Of a stretch of DNA of 36,502 nt, positions 22,300 to 29,671 are shown in pieces. The notes beneath the pieces are model-generated. The model did not search any database. It was not told where the DNA came from and was given only the letters and a program-made list of their open reading frames with translations. The stretch is taken from IMG/VR virus record IMGVR_UViG_3300037587_000410, positions 1-36,502 of that record, one strand, 5' to 3'. How positions within the stretch are numbered: position 1 is the stretch's first letter; the number at the start of each line of letters is the position of its first letter. The DNA is from a virus. The position numbers were made by a program, and so were the translations under genes.

Positions 22300-22626
22300 A
22301 TGAGCGATAAAAGATTGAAGATTTGTGAGTGCTGCGGAAGTCAATTCAAGCCGGTGCATAGGAACCATAAGTATTGCACATCTAAGTGCTTGACCTCGAT
22401 GTCCCATAGCAAAGCTAAGCCTATAACCAGAGAACAGGTGAATGAGTGGGTGAGCGTAGAGGATAGATTGCCCGAGTGCGAAAAAGATGTTGTTTTGTAT
22501 CCTGACTTTTCAGGGGAGCCTGTTGTAGGTTTTTTAGTATCTGGCGATGCAATTTTTGTAGACAACGATGATAGGAAAGTAACTCCTACTCACTGGATGC
22601 CACTTCCACCAGCTCCTAGCGAATAG
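22300..22626 (+). CDS. Zinc-finger plus DUF551 protein
   Basis: 108 residues from ATG at 22300, which has GAGG 8 nt upstream. The N-terminal ~30 residues form a zinc-binding unit (CECCGSQFKPVHRNHKYCTSKC: C-x2-C...YC-x3-C). The rest (WVSVEDRLPECEKDVVLYP...VTPTHWMPLPPAP) is DUF551, seen in many enteric phages and prophages, function unknown. The joining of a C-C-type zinc knuckle to DUF551 is uncommon in my experience. May bind nucleic acid. Confidence 0.8.
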   Translation: MSDKRLKICECCGSQFKPVHRNHKYCTSKCLTSMSHSKAKPITREQVNEWVSVEDRLPECEKDVVLYPDFSGEPVVGFLVSGDAIFVDNDDRKVTPTHWMPLPPAPSE

Positions 22627-22776
22627 CAGCTAAACTCAGACTTTTGCCTACATACACCCCCAGGCATAGAGCATGCGATCCCGAACTAACGGAGTTATTC
22701 TCAAATTTTAGTGCATGCTGATTCGATTGATGCTATTGTCCATGCATAAGGCAAGGAATCAACCAGAGGAAAGACC

Positions 22777-23382
22777 ATGAAAGATGCCATCAAAACCGCA
22801 AAAGAACAGTTCAAAAATTGCACCTGGTATGGGGACGCTGGCGAGGCTTTACCGGCGCGCCATGTTGCACCGCTCTTCGCTGAGATCAACCGGCTGAGGA
22901 ATTATGTTGCTGATCGAGAGGCAAAGGTTCTGCAGCAGAGCAAAACCATCGAGCAGTACCGCCACCGAATCGGAGCCCTTGAATGCACGAACGGAGTTCT
23001 CCAGGATTTTAAAACTCATTACTCCGATATGGCCAAATCGTTAGGCTTTGATTCAATCTCCGATATGGCTGTGAAGGCCAAGTCTCTCCGGCTCGATCTC
23101 GGCCTGGTCAAGATCTCTCTTGATCACAAAACCACCCTCCTGGACTCATGCGAGAAGGCCCTGGCTGAGCGTGATGAGAAGGTTATGGCAACCAGTAGCA
23201 CCATCGATGAAATAGAGCTTCAAATAGCATGGAGGCTAGAAGAGCAGCTTATTGGTGGCGGTATAGGTCCAGATCAATTTGTATCTGAAAACAGAAAAAA
23301 TCTCAGGGAGATAATAGAAAACTCCTTTAACAAACACATATCAGCAGGACAGGCCAATAGTGGAACGGAGAGTAAGTCATGA
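22777..23382 (+). CDS. Coiled-coil hypothetical protein
   Basis: 201 residues, largely helical and charged. N-terminal AKEQFKNCTWYGDAGEALPARHVAPLFAEINRL, then coiled coil (REAKVLQQSKTIEQYRHRIGALE) and a basic C terminus. Similar proteins occur in phage early regions as repeated small genes. GAGG-type ribosome site. No family recognised. Confidence 0.65.
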   Translation: MKDAIKTAKEQFKNCTWYGDAGEALPARHVAPLFAEINRLRNYVADREAKVLQQSKTIEQYRHRIGALECTNGVLQDFKTHYSDMAKSLGFDSISDMAVKAKSLRLDLGLVKISLDHKTTLLDSCEKALAERDEKVMATSSTIDEIELQIAWRLEEQLIGGGIGPDQFVSENRKNLREIIENSFNKHISAGQANSGTESKS

Positions 23383-23744
23383 CTGCATCAATGGTATCTG
23401 CCGGGCATTACAACGCGCTGAGGCTGGAGAGGGATCAATTAGAAGCTCAGGCGGGCTTCTTGAGCGAAGAGTTAAAAATTATGATTGGATTAGTCAAAGA
23501 GATATGTGATGTCAGAGACATAACATTGCCAGCTTCCAGCATCTCAAGAGCAGGAAAAGCTCTATGCCTATCGCCAGCCCAAAGCCTTCTAACCCACGAC
23601 GCTGAGCTGATGGAGAGCGAAGCAAAGGCATGGCTGCGCGATGGCAATGCAACCTCCATGTATTCGGGCAGGAATGTGAATTGTGTCTTGAGCGCAAGGG
23701 CCAGAGAGCTCAGGAACGAAGCTGAGGGGAAAGGTCATGAGTAA
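23379..23744 (+). CDS. Hypothetical protein
   Basis: 121 residues. A coiled-coil start (YNALRLERDQLEAQAGFLSEELKIMIGLVKEICDVRD), then a helical C terminus (DAELMESEAKAWLRDGNA, SARARELRNEAEGK). ATGA overlap with the previous gene. The N-terminal half recalls the preceding protein's coiled coil. No known role. Confidence 0.6.
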   Translation: MTASMVSAGHYNALRLERDQLEAQAGFLSEELKIMIGLVKEICDVRDITLPASSISRAGKALCLSPAQSLLTHDAELMESEAKAWLRDGNATSMYSGRNVNCVLSARARELRNEAEGKGHE

Positions 23745-23961
23745 TACAGTAGCGTTTTGGGATGGCGTAGGTCTTCCTCCGATCGATTGCTATGTTGGTT
23801 ACGTGACAACCAGCAGCGGGCTCCAGGTGTCGAAGGTTATCGGATATGACGTATGTGAGGCTGTAGCCCCCTGTCATGGAAGTCACCGAGTATTCGTGAA
23901 GCTCGATGGTAATAGTCGGCTACTGCATGATCTTGTCTCCGTTCATAACCTTGGTGGCTAG
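23737..23961 (+). CDS. Small hypothetical protein
   Basis: 74 residues, beta-rich with four Cys/His-bearing loops (DCYVGYV, VCEAVAPCHGSH). Overlaps the preceding gene by 8 nt. The last gene before a minus-strand terminator. No family recognised. Confidence 0.6.
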   Translation: MSNTVAFWDGVGLPPIDCYVGYVTTSSGLQVSKVIGYDVCEAVAPCHGSHRVFVKLDGNSRLLHDLVSVHNLGG

Positions 23962-23973
23962 ATCATAAGGCAT

Positions 23974-24006
23974 AAAAAAACCGGCCTCCTCTGAGAGAAG
24001 GCCGGT
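23974..24006 (-). terminator. Strong intrinsic terminator facing against the early operon
   Basis: On the minus strand: ACCGGCCT, 11-nt inner part that can pair further, AGGCCGGT, then T7. The stem has eight outer pairs plus three inner ones. On the plus strand the stem is followed by AATTG, so it would not terminate early transcripts. It would stop antisense transcription running leftward. Confidence 0.75.
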
Positions 24007-24054
24007 AATTGAACACCCAGGCGAAAGACCAATAACTCCTGAATGAGAATGATC

Positions 24055-24531
24055 ATGGCAAATAAATCCAAGCAACGCAAATCGAAGAAATACAATCACC
24101 GGTCGGCAATGGATAAAACCATTCAGAAATCGCTCAAGGGGTTTTTTATACGATTCACTCTGGTCGATCCGTTGGGCGATATCGATAAGCCCTGCCAGGT
24201 CCAAGTCGGGTCAAGCAACCCGGTCGTGCAGCTCCGGCTCAAGAATGACTCCTTCTGGGAATGCATGCGCCATGTGCTACATGCTCGCAAATGTAAATGG
24301 CGCATCGTTTGTGAAATGGACTTCGAGAAGGACGGAAAGGTAGAGACTAAATCTCGGGAGATAGTTGGTATTGCCGCGCTTCCAGACCTTGATGAAGTGT
24401 ATCAGGACACTCTTGAGGCCATGTTTGATGATGCTGTAAGCAAGCGGTATATCGATCAATACGTAATTACTCGGGTTATCCAAGAGGTTTTATCTGGAGA
24501 GGTTATCAAAGATTGCGACTTCACTGAGTAG
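24055..24531 (+). CDS. Hypothetical protein with basic N terminus
   Basis: 158 residues from ATG at 24055; two earlier in-frame ATGs lack a ribosome site. The first 20 residues are very basic (ANKSKQRKSKKYNHRSAM), then a mixed alpha/beta domain (FFIRFTLVDPLGDIDKPCQVQV, WRIVCEMDFEKDG, EIVGIAALPDLDEVYQDT). Possible RNA or DNA contact through the N-terminal tail. No family recognised. Confidence 0.6.
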   Translation: MANKSKQRKSKKYNHRSAMDKTIQKSLKGFFIRFTLVDPLGDIDKPCQVQVGSSNPVVQLRLKNDSFWECMRHVLHARKCKWRIVCEMDFEKDGKVETKSREIVGIAALPDLDEVYQDTLEAMFDDAVSKRYIDQYVITRVIQEVLSGEVIKDCDFTE

Positions 24532-24544
24532 TCTGCTATAGTTT

Positions 24545-24632
24545 TTGAGCGCCTAGCTTTAGCGGGTGAAAAGCCGATTGCTCATCGGCCTGGCGCGACA
24601 GCCTCAAGAGCGCCAACCATGGAGCAATGGTT
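24545..24632 (+). ncRNA. Structured leader upstream of the HNH gene
   Basis: Nested complementarity over about 90 nt: TTGAG (24545) with CTCAA (24603), CGCC (24550) with GGCG (24592), a hairpin GCCGAT-TGCTC-ATCGGC (24573-24589), and AACCAT-GGAGCA-ATGGTT (24615-24632), whose loop holds the ribosome site of the HNH gene. The word GAGCGCC occurs near both ends. It may be a translational switch, processing site or homing-related RNA. Confidence 0.5.
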
Positions 24633-25169
24633 ATGATAACTCAAAAAAAACTAGTCACTCTTTTGGATTACAACCCGGATTCCGGTATTTTTGTATGGAA
24701 GAAAAGGTCATCTGATAATTCCTATTCTGAACGAATAATGAACTCATTCAACTCCAGACTTTCAGGAAAAGAAGCCGGCACCGTTACGCCTAATGGATAT
24801 CGCAGGATAATAATCCTAGGCCATTCAATGAGCGCTCACACGCTCGCGTGGATATATACGACAGGAGAGCCGCCTACTGGAGAAATTGATCATATTAACG
24901 GCAATAGAGACGGCAATAGATTTTGCAATATGCGAAATGTCTCTAGGCTTGAAAACATGAGGAACAAATCTCTATACAAAAACAATTCAACAGGATGCAT
25001 AGGAGTAAGCCCAGAAGGGAAAGGATGGAAATCAAGAATAAGGATTGAAGGGGTGGAGGTGTATCTAGGATATTTTTCTGTGCTTCAAGACGCTGTATCG
25101 GCCAGGAAAAAAGCAGAGATCAAATACAAATTCCACAAAAACCACGGGAGAATACGGAATCTCGTCTAA
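24633..25169 (+). CDS. HNH endonuclease with AP2 domain (free-standing homing type)
   Basis: 178 residues from ATG at 24633 (GGAG 8 nt upstream). AHTLAWIYTTGEPPTGEIDHINGNRDGNRFCNMRNVSRLENMRN (68-111) is the HNH core: His69, Asp86-His87, then the N-R...N-M-R helix. C-terminal AP2 DNA-binding domain: GCIGVSPEGKGWKSRIRIEGVEVYLGYFSVLQDAVSARKKAEIKY (121-165). Such genes spread as homing elements. Codon use looks more AT-rich than flanking genes, fitting recent transfer. It interrupts a block of small host-interaction genes. Confidence 0.9.
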   Translation: MITQKKLVTLLDYNPDSGIFVWKKRSSDNSYSERIMNSFNSRLSGKEAGTVTPNGYRRIIILGHSMSAHTLAWIYTTGEPPTGEIDHINGNRDGNRFCNMRNVSRLENMRNKSLYKNNSTGCIGVSPEGKGWKSRIRIEGVEVYLGYFSVLQDAVSARKKAEIKYKFHKNHGRIRNLV

Positions 25170-25239
25170 TCAGCATTGCTTTTGCATGGGTTTCCGTTTA
25201 TCTTTAGATGGCAGCTTAACCCGATTGATAGGTGACAAA

Positions 25240-25350
25240 ATGATTCTACAACTCCCCTCAAAAATGACAGTCGGCGAACTCATGATCATTATGGCCGCCG
25301 AATACCCCGGCAAGTGCCTTCGCTCCACCAGAAGCCGGAGGCAGTCATGA
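25240..25350 (+). CDS. Micropeptide, 36 residues
   Basis: Starts MILQLPSKMTVGELMIIMAA and ends in a basic tail with Ser and Arg. AGGTG lies 5 nt before the ATG, and the stop overlaps the next start (ATGA). An in-frame ATG at 25186 lacks a ribosome site. Typical of phage early micropeptides; role unknown. Confidence 0.55.
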   Translation: MILQLPSKMTVGELMIIMAAEYPGKCLRSTRSRRQS

Positions 25351-25529
25351 GCATCAATCCAAAGAGTGACCTTCAATTATCGTGCGAGAAAGAGGCTCTT
25401 AATTTGTGGATATCCACCGCCACCCCTGAGGAGATCGAGAGCGGCGAGGTTGAGGACTGGAAAAAGAGCCTGATCCTGGTTGATGCTGAGATTAAACACC
25501 GCCATGAACAAGGAAAGGAGACCAGATAG
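25347..25529 (+). CDS. Small helical protein
   Basis: 60 residues from ATG at 25347, coupled to the previous gene with GGAGG 5 nt upstream. Helical and acidic (LWISTATPEEIESGEVEDWKKSLILVDAEIKHRHE). No family recognised. Confidence 0.6.
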   Translation: MSINPKSDLQLSCEKEALNLWISTATPEEIESGEVEDWKKSLILVDAEIKHRHEQGKETR

Positions 25530-25720
25530 TGGATATCGATAATGTCTGTATTGCTGTTGAAATTGAAGGTAAGCCGTACTTTGTGGCCCTTGATCAAGAC
25601 CGGATGCAACTACTTATGAAAATGGCTTCGGGGCTATCCGATAATGGCCAGCTTAATGTGGTGAAGGCTCCGCAAGATTTCAAGTTTACGACCATTGGCG
25701 ATCTCAATGAAAAGCCATAA
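25529..25720 (+). CDS. Small hypothetical protein
   Basis: 63 residues from a GTG start with GGAG 8 nt upstream; the stop of the previous gene touches it. Beta start (VCIAVEIEGKPYFVALDQDRMQLLMKMASGL) and polar C terminus. Resembles small phage proteins that contact cofactors or proteins, but no family is clear. Confidence 0.55.
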   Translation: MDIDNVCIAVEIEGKPYFVALDQDRMQLLMKMASGLSDNGQLNVVKAPQDFKFTTIGDLNEKP

Positions 25721-25952
25721 CGTGGCGATCCTGGCTGCTCTCCCTGGCGATTTCAAAGCCAACCTATCCGATATGACCGATAGCCAGCTAAAAGCCATTG
25801 AGGAGGATAAGAGGCGTTGGCTTAAGGCGCGCAAGATAACGGATTCAAAGAGGCCGATGGAAATAAGGAATTGGCTCGATAGCATCGCTGATGCCGACTA
25901 TCGGCTAGATATGGCAAGGCGGCTGAACCAGATGAGGAGCAAGCCAAGATGA
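25707..25952 (+). CDS. Small helical protein
   Basis: 81 residues from ATG at 25707; a TTG four codons earlier is possible. Helical (MTDSQLKAIEEDKRRWLKARKITD, WLDSIADADYRLDMARRLNQ). The ribosome site is poor, so it may rely on read-through from the overlapping upstream gene. No family recognised. Confidence 0.5.
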   Translation: MKSHNVAILAALPGDFKANLSDMTDSQLKAIEEDKRRWLKARKITDSKRPMEIRNWLDSIADADYRLDMARRLNQMRSKPR

Positions 25953-26218
25953 ACACTCATAACTTGAAAACAGACCCAAAGGTTTTTGCGCTATCGTACT
26001 GCGGCACAAAAAAATATGAGATCAGATACAACGACCGTAATTTCATGTCAGGGGATGACCTTATTCTCGAAGAGACGAAATACTCAGGCAAAGAGATGAT
26101 CGACTATGGCAAGCCTCTGATATACACAGGAAGGCAATTGATGCGCCGAGTTGACCATGTTCTTGATGGTTATGGGTTGCTGCCAGGCTGGGTAATCCTA
26201 AGTGTGTCCAAGTTCTGA
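25949..26218 (+). CDS. DUF3850 (ASCH-like RNA-binding fold) protein
   Basis: 89 residues that match DUF3850: HNLKTDPKVFALSYCGTKKYEIRYNDRNFMSGDDLILEETKYSGKE...YTGRQLMRRVDHVLDGYGLLPGWVILSV. The family belongs to the ASCH/PUA-like group, which often binds RNA. In phages it usually appears among early genes. ATGA overlap with the previous gene. Confidence 0.85.
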   Translation: MNTHNLKTDPKVFALSYCGTKKYEIRYNDRNFMSGDDLILEETKYSGKEMIDYGKPLIYTGRQLMRRVDHVLDGYGLLPGWVILSVSKF

Positions 26219-26364
26219 TGAAAACCAAGACCTGCAGTTGCGGCATAACCTGGGAAGCGAGATTTTACTCCGTATGCCCTTGCTGCAGGTGGAACGCTTC
26301 CGCCCTGAAATCTATCCTGGATATTATCAGGAACTTTAACACTCGAATTGATGAGGTGGCGTGA
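26218..26364 (+). CDS. Small zinc-ribbon-like protein
   Basis: 48 residues with CSCG near the N terminus and CPCC about 12 residues later, a zinc-ribbon or zinc-knuckle arrangement. A helical tail follows (LKSILDIIRNFNTRIDEV). Start overlaps the DUF3850 stop (TGATG). Likely translation-coupled; function unknown. Confidence 0.6.
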   Translation: MKTKTCSCGITWEARFYSVCPCCRWNASALKSILDIIRNFNTRIDEVA

Positions 26365-26365
26365 T

Positions 26366-26554
26366 ATGAAACGGACAATAAAGTGGGCGGTTGTGATCGG
26401 TATTCTCTCAGCCCTGGAGCTGGCTTTTGGTATCGATGAGACCGGGGGCCGGGTCGCTCTGGTCCTCCTTTGCTGGAGTGTTATTGCTATACCGCTGGTC
26501 CTGCTCGGTAAAAAGATCCTTGCTGATATCGCCCAGGACATCAGGAACTACTGA
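26366..26554 (+). CDS. Small membrane protein, two helices
   Basis: 62 residues from ATG at 26366, chosen for GAGGTG just upstream. Two hydrophobic stretches (WAVVIGILSALELAFGI, VALVLLCWSVIAIPLVLL) and a charged C terminus (KKILADIAQDIRNY). No family recognised. Confidence 0.65.
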   Translation: MKRTIKWAVVIGILSALELAFGIDETGGRVALVLLCWSVIAIPLVLLGKKILADIAQDIRNY

Positions 26555-26593
26555 TGTGTGCGAGATGACAGAAATTAAACCGAGGGGTGGGGG

Positions 26594-26818
26594 ATGAGTG
26601 AATCGAAGGATGTTGATCGTTTTTATATAGATGATCGAGTGGGCTGCATTGCTGTCAGAGATCGAGAGAAGGACGACGAATGGTCTCCAGGGCTACATTC
26701 TGAAATGGATGGTGTTATGGCTTACTGGCATGGTCGGAAAGGTCCTGATGGAGCTTGGGGAGTCCAAGGTTGGCAGATAGAAAAAGCCAATACATTATGC
26801 GATGAACTTAACCTATAG
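26594..26818 (+). CDS. Small hypothetical protein
   Basis: 74 residues, acidic and Trp-rich (VGCIAVRDREKDDEWSPGLH, MAYWHGRKGPDGAWGVQGWQI). GGGGTGGGGG upstream as ribosome site. Compact beta-type pattern. Similar short proteins occur in phage early blocks; no role known. Confidence 0.6.
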   Translation: MSESKDVDRFYIDDRVGCIAVRDREKDDEWSPGLHSEMDGVMAYWHGRKGPDGAWGVQGWQIEKANTLCDELNL

Positions 26819-26829
26819 CAGACCCACTC

Positions 26830-26994
26830 ATGACCAAAGACCAAACGATCGCACGGCTAACGCTGGGGCTGTAGAACATCGCGCAATACGCCGTACACCC
26901 GCAAGCTAAGGAGATGGCACGGCAAACGCTGGATTTCTCTAAGCCCATGCGGGAAATGGTGCCGATGACTTACGAATCGAAGGATGGAGAATAG
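26830..26994 (+). pseudogene. Small gene with an in-frame amber codon at position 15
   Basis: Reads MTKDQTIARLTLGL, then TAG (26872-26874), then NIAQYAVHPQAKEMARQTLDFSKPMREM in the same frame to a TAG at 26992. The text on both sides is coherent: ARLTLGL-x-NIAQYA and MARQTLDF give a helical protein of ~54 residues, with the amber in place of a likely CAG (Gln). Either a point mutation, a sequencing error or suppressed read-through. Confidence 0.6.
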
Positions 26995-26995
26995 G

Positions 26996-27220
26996 ATGAG
27001 CATTTCCGTATCAGCACACAAAGACGATAAAGCGCCGATTACGATTACCATAGATTGCGTAACCACAATGCTGACAAAGAAAGAGGCCTTGAAACTATCC
27101 AAAGACTTATCTGACGCAGCTGTAAAAGAGGAGTGTCCGAAATGCGCCAAGGGTTATTTGCAGATATTCGACCCAGACAACGACTGGTGCCCTAAGTGCA
27201 AAGCAATGTTTAGCGTGTGA
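26996..27220 (+). CDS. Small protein with C-terminal zinc ribbon
   Basis: 74 residues from ATG at 26996 (GGAG six nt upstream). A beta/alpha N-terminal part (SISVSAHKDDKAPITITID) and a C-terminal ribbon CPKCAKGYLQIFDPDNDWCPKC (two CPxC knuckles). May bind nucleic acid or protein. No named family. Confidence 0.65.
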   Translation: MSISVSAHKDDKAPITITIDCVTTMLTKKEALKLSKDLSDAAVKEECPKCAKGYLQIFDPDNDWCPKCKAMFSV

Positions 27221-27260
27221 TGAAGGCCTGGTTGAATGAATTGTTATGAGGAGATTAACT

Positions 27261-27482
27261 GTGAACACAAAAATAACTGCGGACGTGATAGCAGACGCCC
27301 TTAAGCAGAGCGTGTTGATTGCAAGCGCCTGCGACAGCAGAACGGGCAAGAAAAAGAAGCTGGTATTTATTCCATATGAGCTTAAATACAGGGTGACGTA
27401 TGAAGACAAGAACGAGCGCACAACAACAAGCGAAAGACACCCGCATGACGCGCTAACAGCCTACAACGAAGTAGAAATATAA
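27261..27482 (+). CDS. Small hypothetical protein
   Basis: 73 residues from GTG at 27261: GGAG lies 7 nt upstream, whereas the ATG at 27246 would place that site inside the gene. Basic (TGKKKKLVFIPYELKYRVTYEDKNERTTT). No family recognised. Confidence 0.6.
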   Translation: MNTKITADVIADALKQSVLIASACDSRTGKKKKLVFIPYELKYRVTYEDKNERTTTSERHPHDALTAYNEVEI

Positions 27483-27526
27483 CACCCCACAACCCGGGCG
27501 TTATATCACCCCAACCGGAGAGAGCA

Positions 27527-27781
27527 ATGAGACAGATAGAGATAGCACACAACGGCCTAGTTCTTCAGGTCAACGTTACATCTTTTTATCCGGAGCGCCC
27601 GGCTCCGCATGCATCAACTCCAGATTGCCCAGGATACGATGATCCAGGCGACCATGGGGAGGTGGAATTCGAGATCACCGGCGTTTCGATTGATTGCGAG
27701 CAGACTTTCATTGAGTCATTCGCCCTCGACTCAGAGGATGAAGATCTGACCAACCTAGTGCTCCAGGGCATGTCGGAATAA
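27527..27781 (+). CDS. Small acidic hypothetical protein
   Basis: 84 residues, beta-like with DCPGYDDPGDHGEVEFEITGVSIDCEQTF. Acidic C terminus (DSEDEDLTNLVL). GGAG ribosome site. Stop overlaps the next start (TAATG). No family recognised. Confidence 0.65.
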   Translation: MRQIEIAHNGLVLQVNVTSFYPERPAPHASTPDCPGYDDPGDHGEVEFEITGVSIDCEQTFIESFALDSEDEDLTNLVLQGMSE

Positions 27782-28395
27782 TGCCGATTGAGCTGACAGT
27801 GCAGAAGCTGGGCGATACCCTTCACCCGGTGACCAGCGCAGACCGTGAGGCGCTGGAAGGTGTTAGGCATGGCCAGGGCTTCCGGGTTTCTCTGGTTCGG
27901 GTGAGCGATCGGTCCATTAAGCACCACCGGTTATATTTTGGAGGGCTTGTAAGGCTCGTTGCCGACTACTGGGAGTCAGAGGCTGGCGTTAGGTCGGAAT
28001 ACGATCATCGGTTCGTCAGAGGCTACCTGAAGTGGCTCAGCGGCGCCGGTTTCGACCCGGGCCCGTCTGAGGTGTCGCTAAGCATGTACCTTGAGCACAG
28101 AAACGTGGTAGCAAAGGCTCGCGTTCCTGAAAACGAGAAGGCAGCCAGCCGGTTGCAGGACATTCATAATTGGCTCAAGGAGGAAGCCGGTTATTACGAC
28201 CTGGTAAAAACCCCTTCCGGCGTGAAAAAAACTCTCCATTCAGTCAATTTTAACGCAATGCGATCAGAAGCTGAATTCATGGAGTTTTATAAAAAAGTGT
28301 TCAGCGTGGCCTGGAGATACGTGTTCAGCCGGGCCAACTTCGCTAGCGAAGCAGAAGCCGAAAAGGTTGCTCTTGATATGAGCCGAATGAGTTGA
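27781..28395 (+). CDS. DUF1367 family protein
   Basis: 204 residues. The pattern VSDRSIKHHRLYFGGLVRLVADYWE...HRFVRGYLKWLSGAG...YLEHRN...VNFNAMRSEAEFMEFYKKVFSVAWRYV matches DUF1367, found in lambdoid phages near recombination genes (nin-like region). Function unknown in the family. It sits four genes before NinG, consistent with that context. Confidence 0.82.
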   Translation: MPIELTVQKLGDTLHPVTSADREALEGVRHGQGFRVSLVRVSDRSIKHHRLYFGGLVRLVADYWESEAGVRSEYDHRFVRGYLKWLSGAGFDPGPSEVSLSMYLEHRNVVAKARVPENEKAASRLQDIHNWLKEEAGYYDLVKTPSGVKKTLHSVNFNAMRSEAEFMEFYKKVFSVAWRYVFSRANFASEAEAEKVALDMSRMS

Positions 28396-28441
28396 TGAAG
28401 AGAGCAAGCCGTTAGACAACCTATAGACAGGAGCAAGAATC

Positions 28442-28624
28442 ATGAACATGGACAATGAAGAAATCAAACATGCATCCAACTCGATTATCGCTATGCGTAA
28501 CAAGCCTAAGACGGAGATTGATCGTATCTGCGCTAACTCAAAGTATGCGCGGCGTGTTGAGATAGATAAAACGAAAGCGGATCTTGATGATGAGAATTTG
28601 CTGAAAGAGAGTTGGTATTTATAA
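28442..28624 (+). CDS. Small helical protein
   Basis: 60 residues, highly charged helix (DNEEIKHASNSIIAMRNKPKTEIDRICANSKYARRVEIDKTKADL). AGGAG 8 nt upstream. No family recognised. Confidence 0.6.
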   Translation: MNMDNEEIKHASNSIIAMRNKPKTEIDRICANSKYARRVEIDKTKADLDDENLLKESWYL

Positions 28625-28647
28625 CGTCTAAGCAATGGAGAGTAGAT

Positions 28648-28872
28648 ATGAGATACCGAGTAACAGTAAGCAGAGGCATAGCAGGAAGAGTCTCCCTTGG
28701 CACTATGTTTGAGGATCTTGAATCTCCGAGATTTGGTTTTAATTGGTGGTTATGGATTCCAAAATATAGCGATAACGGGGGCAAGTTTAGAAAAAATGAA
28801 GTCATTGATGTAGATGTTACATGGCTGTGCTTCTGGTTCGGTTTTGTATTTTGGCCTAACGGAAAGAAATAG
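28648..28872 (+). CDS. Small Trp/Phe-rich protein
   Basis: 74 residues from ATG at 28648 (GGAGAGTAGAT upstream). Beta-like (YRVTVSRGIAGRVSLGTMF) with a C-terminal aromatic and hydrophobic segment (VTWLCFWFGFVFWPNGK) that may insert in or associate with the membrane. No family recognised. Confidence 0.6.
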   Translation: MRYRVTVSRGIAGRVSLGTMFEDLESPRFGFNWWLWIPKYSDNGGKFRKNEVIDVDVTWLCFWFGFVFWPNGKK

Positions 28873-28901
28873 CCCTAATAATCCACCCTGGAGATATAGC
28901 G

Positions 28902-29564
28902 ATGAGCAATTCAAAGAAGCGCTGCCGGGAATGTAAGGTGTACCAGCCAGCGGAAACGATGGTAAAGCATCCCATAGGCGTCTTCTGCGATACTGGGTGT
29001 GTCATTGCATTCACTCAGAAGACTCAGGAGCGCGACAGGGCGAAGAAAGAGGCCAAGGCTAAGCGTGAGCAGCAAGCCCAGAAGAAAACCAACTGCAAGG
29101 CCCTGAAAGACCTCAATCGTCGCTCTGTTAGCTGGCAGCATAAGCAGACTCAAAAGGCATTTAACCGGATGAGAGTTCTTCAGGAGTTACTTTGGTTCCA
29201 AGAACGAGGCCAGGAACCGGCCTGCATAAGCTGCGGCAAGCCTTTGGGGGGAGATCAATGGTGCTGTGGTCACTTCAAGACTGTCGGGGCTCAGGGGGGA
29301 TTACGATACGACCCACTCAACACAAACCTGCAGCATAACCGAAACTGTAATCAGGGCCTGAGCGGGGACATCTACGGCACCAAAAACACCCACGGATACA
29401 TCCAGGGCCTGAAGAACCGATTCGGAGAAGATGAAGGGCAGCGAATCATTGATCACTGCGAATCAAGCGCCGAATCAGTCAAATGGGAGTGGGAACAGCT
29501 TGAAGATATGAGAAAGCGTTTCAATGCAGAGATGCGAAGGGTTGAAACGCTTCTGATGAGATGA
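28902..29564 (+). CDS. ninG: NinG/Rap recombination endonuclease
   Basis: 220 residues, NinG (Rap) family. N-terminal zinc-binding CRECKVYQPAETMVKHPIGVFCDTGCVIAF, a long basic coiled coil (~40-80), then PACISCGKPLGGDQWCCGHFKTVGAQGGLRYDPLNTNLQHNRNCNQGLSGD, the conserved nuclease core. In lambda, Rap cuts recombination intermediates and favours focused recombination. It closes the early operon, as in lambda nin, and complements RecT and YqaJ on the other strand. Confidence 0.92.
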   Translation: MSNSKKRCRECKVYQPAETMVKHPIGVFCDTGCVIAFTQKTQERDRAKKEAKAKREQQAQKKTNCKALKDLNRRSVSWQHKQTQKAFNRMRVLQELLWFQERGQEPACISCGKPLGGDQWCCGHFKTVGAQGGLRYDPLNTNLQHNRNCNQGLSGDIYGTKNTHGYIQGLKNRFGEDEGQRIIDHCESSAESVKWEWEQLEDMRKRFNAEMRRVETLLMR

Positions 29565-29671
29565 TCGCAACAAAGAAAACCCCGGTTAAGAGATCTTCGG
29601 TGTTTTACGATGATTTTATTAAGTCAGCCAAAAAAGAAATAGCCGACCACAAGAAGCGGATCGGCGCATAA
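29561..29671 (+). CDS. Basic micropeptide after NinG
   Basis: 36 residues, starting MIATKKTPVKRSSVFYDDF, with a Lys-rich tail. Its ATG overlaps the NinG stop (ATGA), so it is probably coupled to NinG. Last gene of the early operon. Confidence 0.5.
   Translation: MIATKKTPVKRSSVFYDDFIKSAKKEIADHKKRIGA

Noticed and set aside
22706-22780. 21-codon plus-strand frame ending inside the start of the 201-residue gene
   Set aside because: No ribosome site and no other sign of coding.
24545-24632. Leader read as an IscB-associated guide RNA
   Set aside because: The downstream protein is a small HNH/AP2 homing type, without the RuvC domain or size of IscB, and the RNA is shorter than known guide RNAs of that group.
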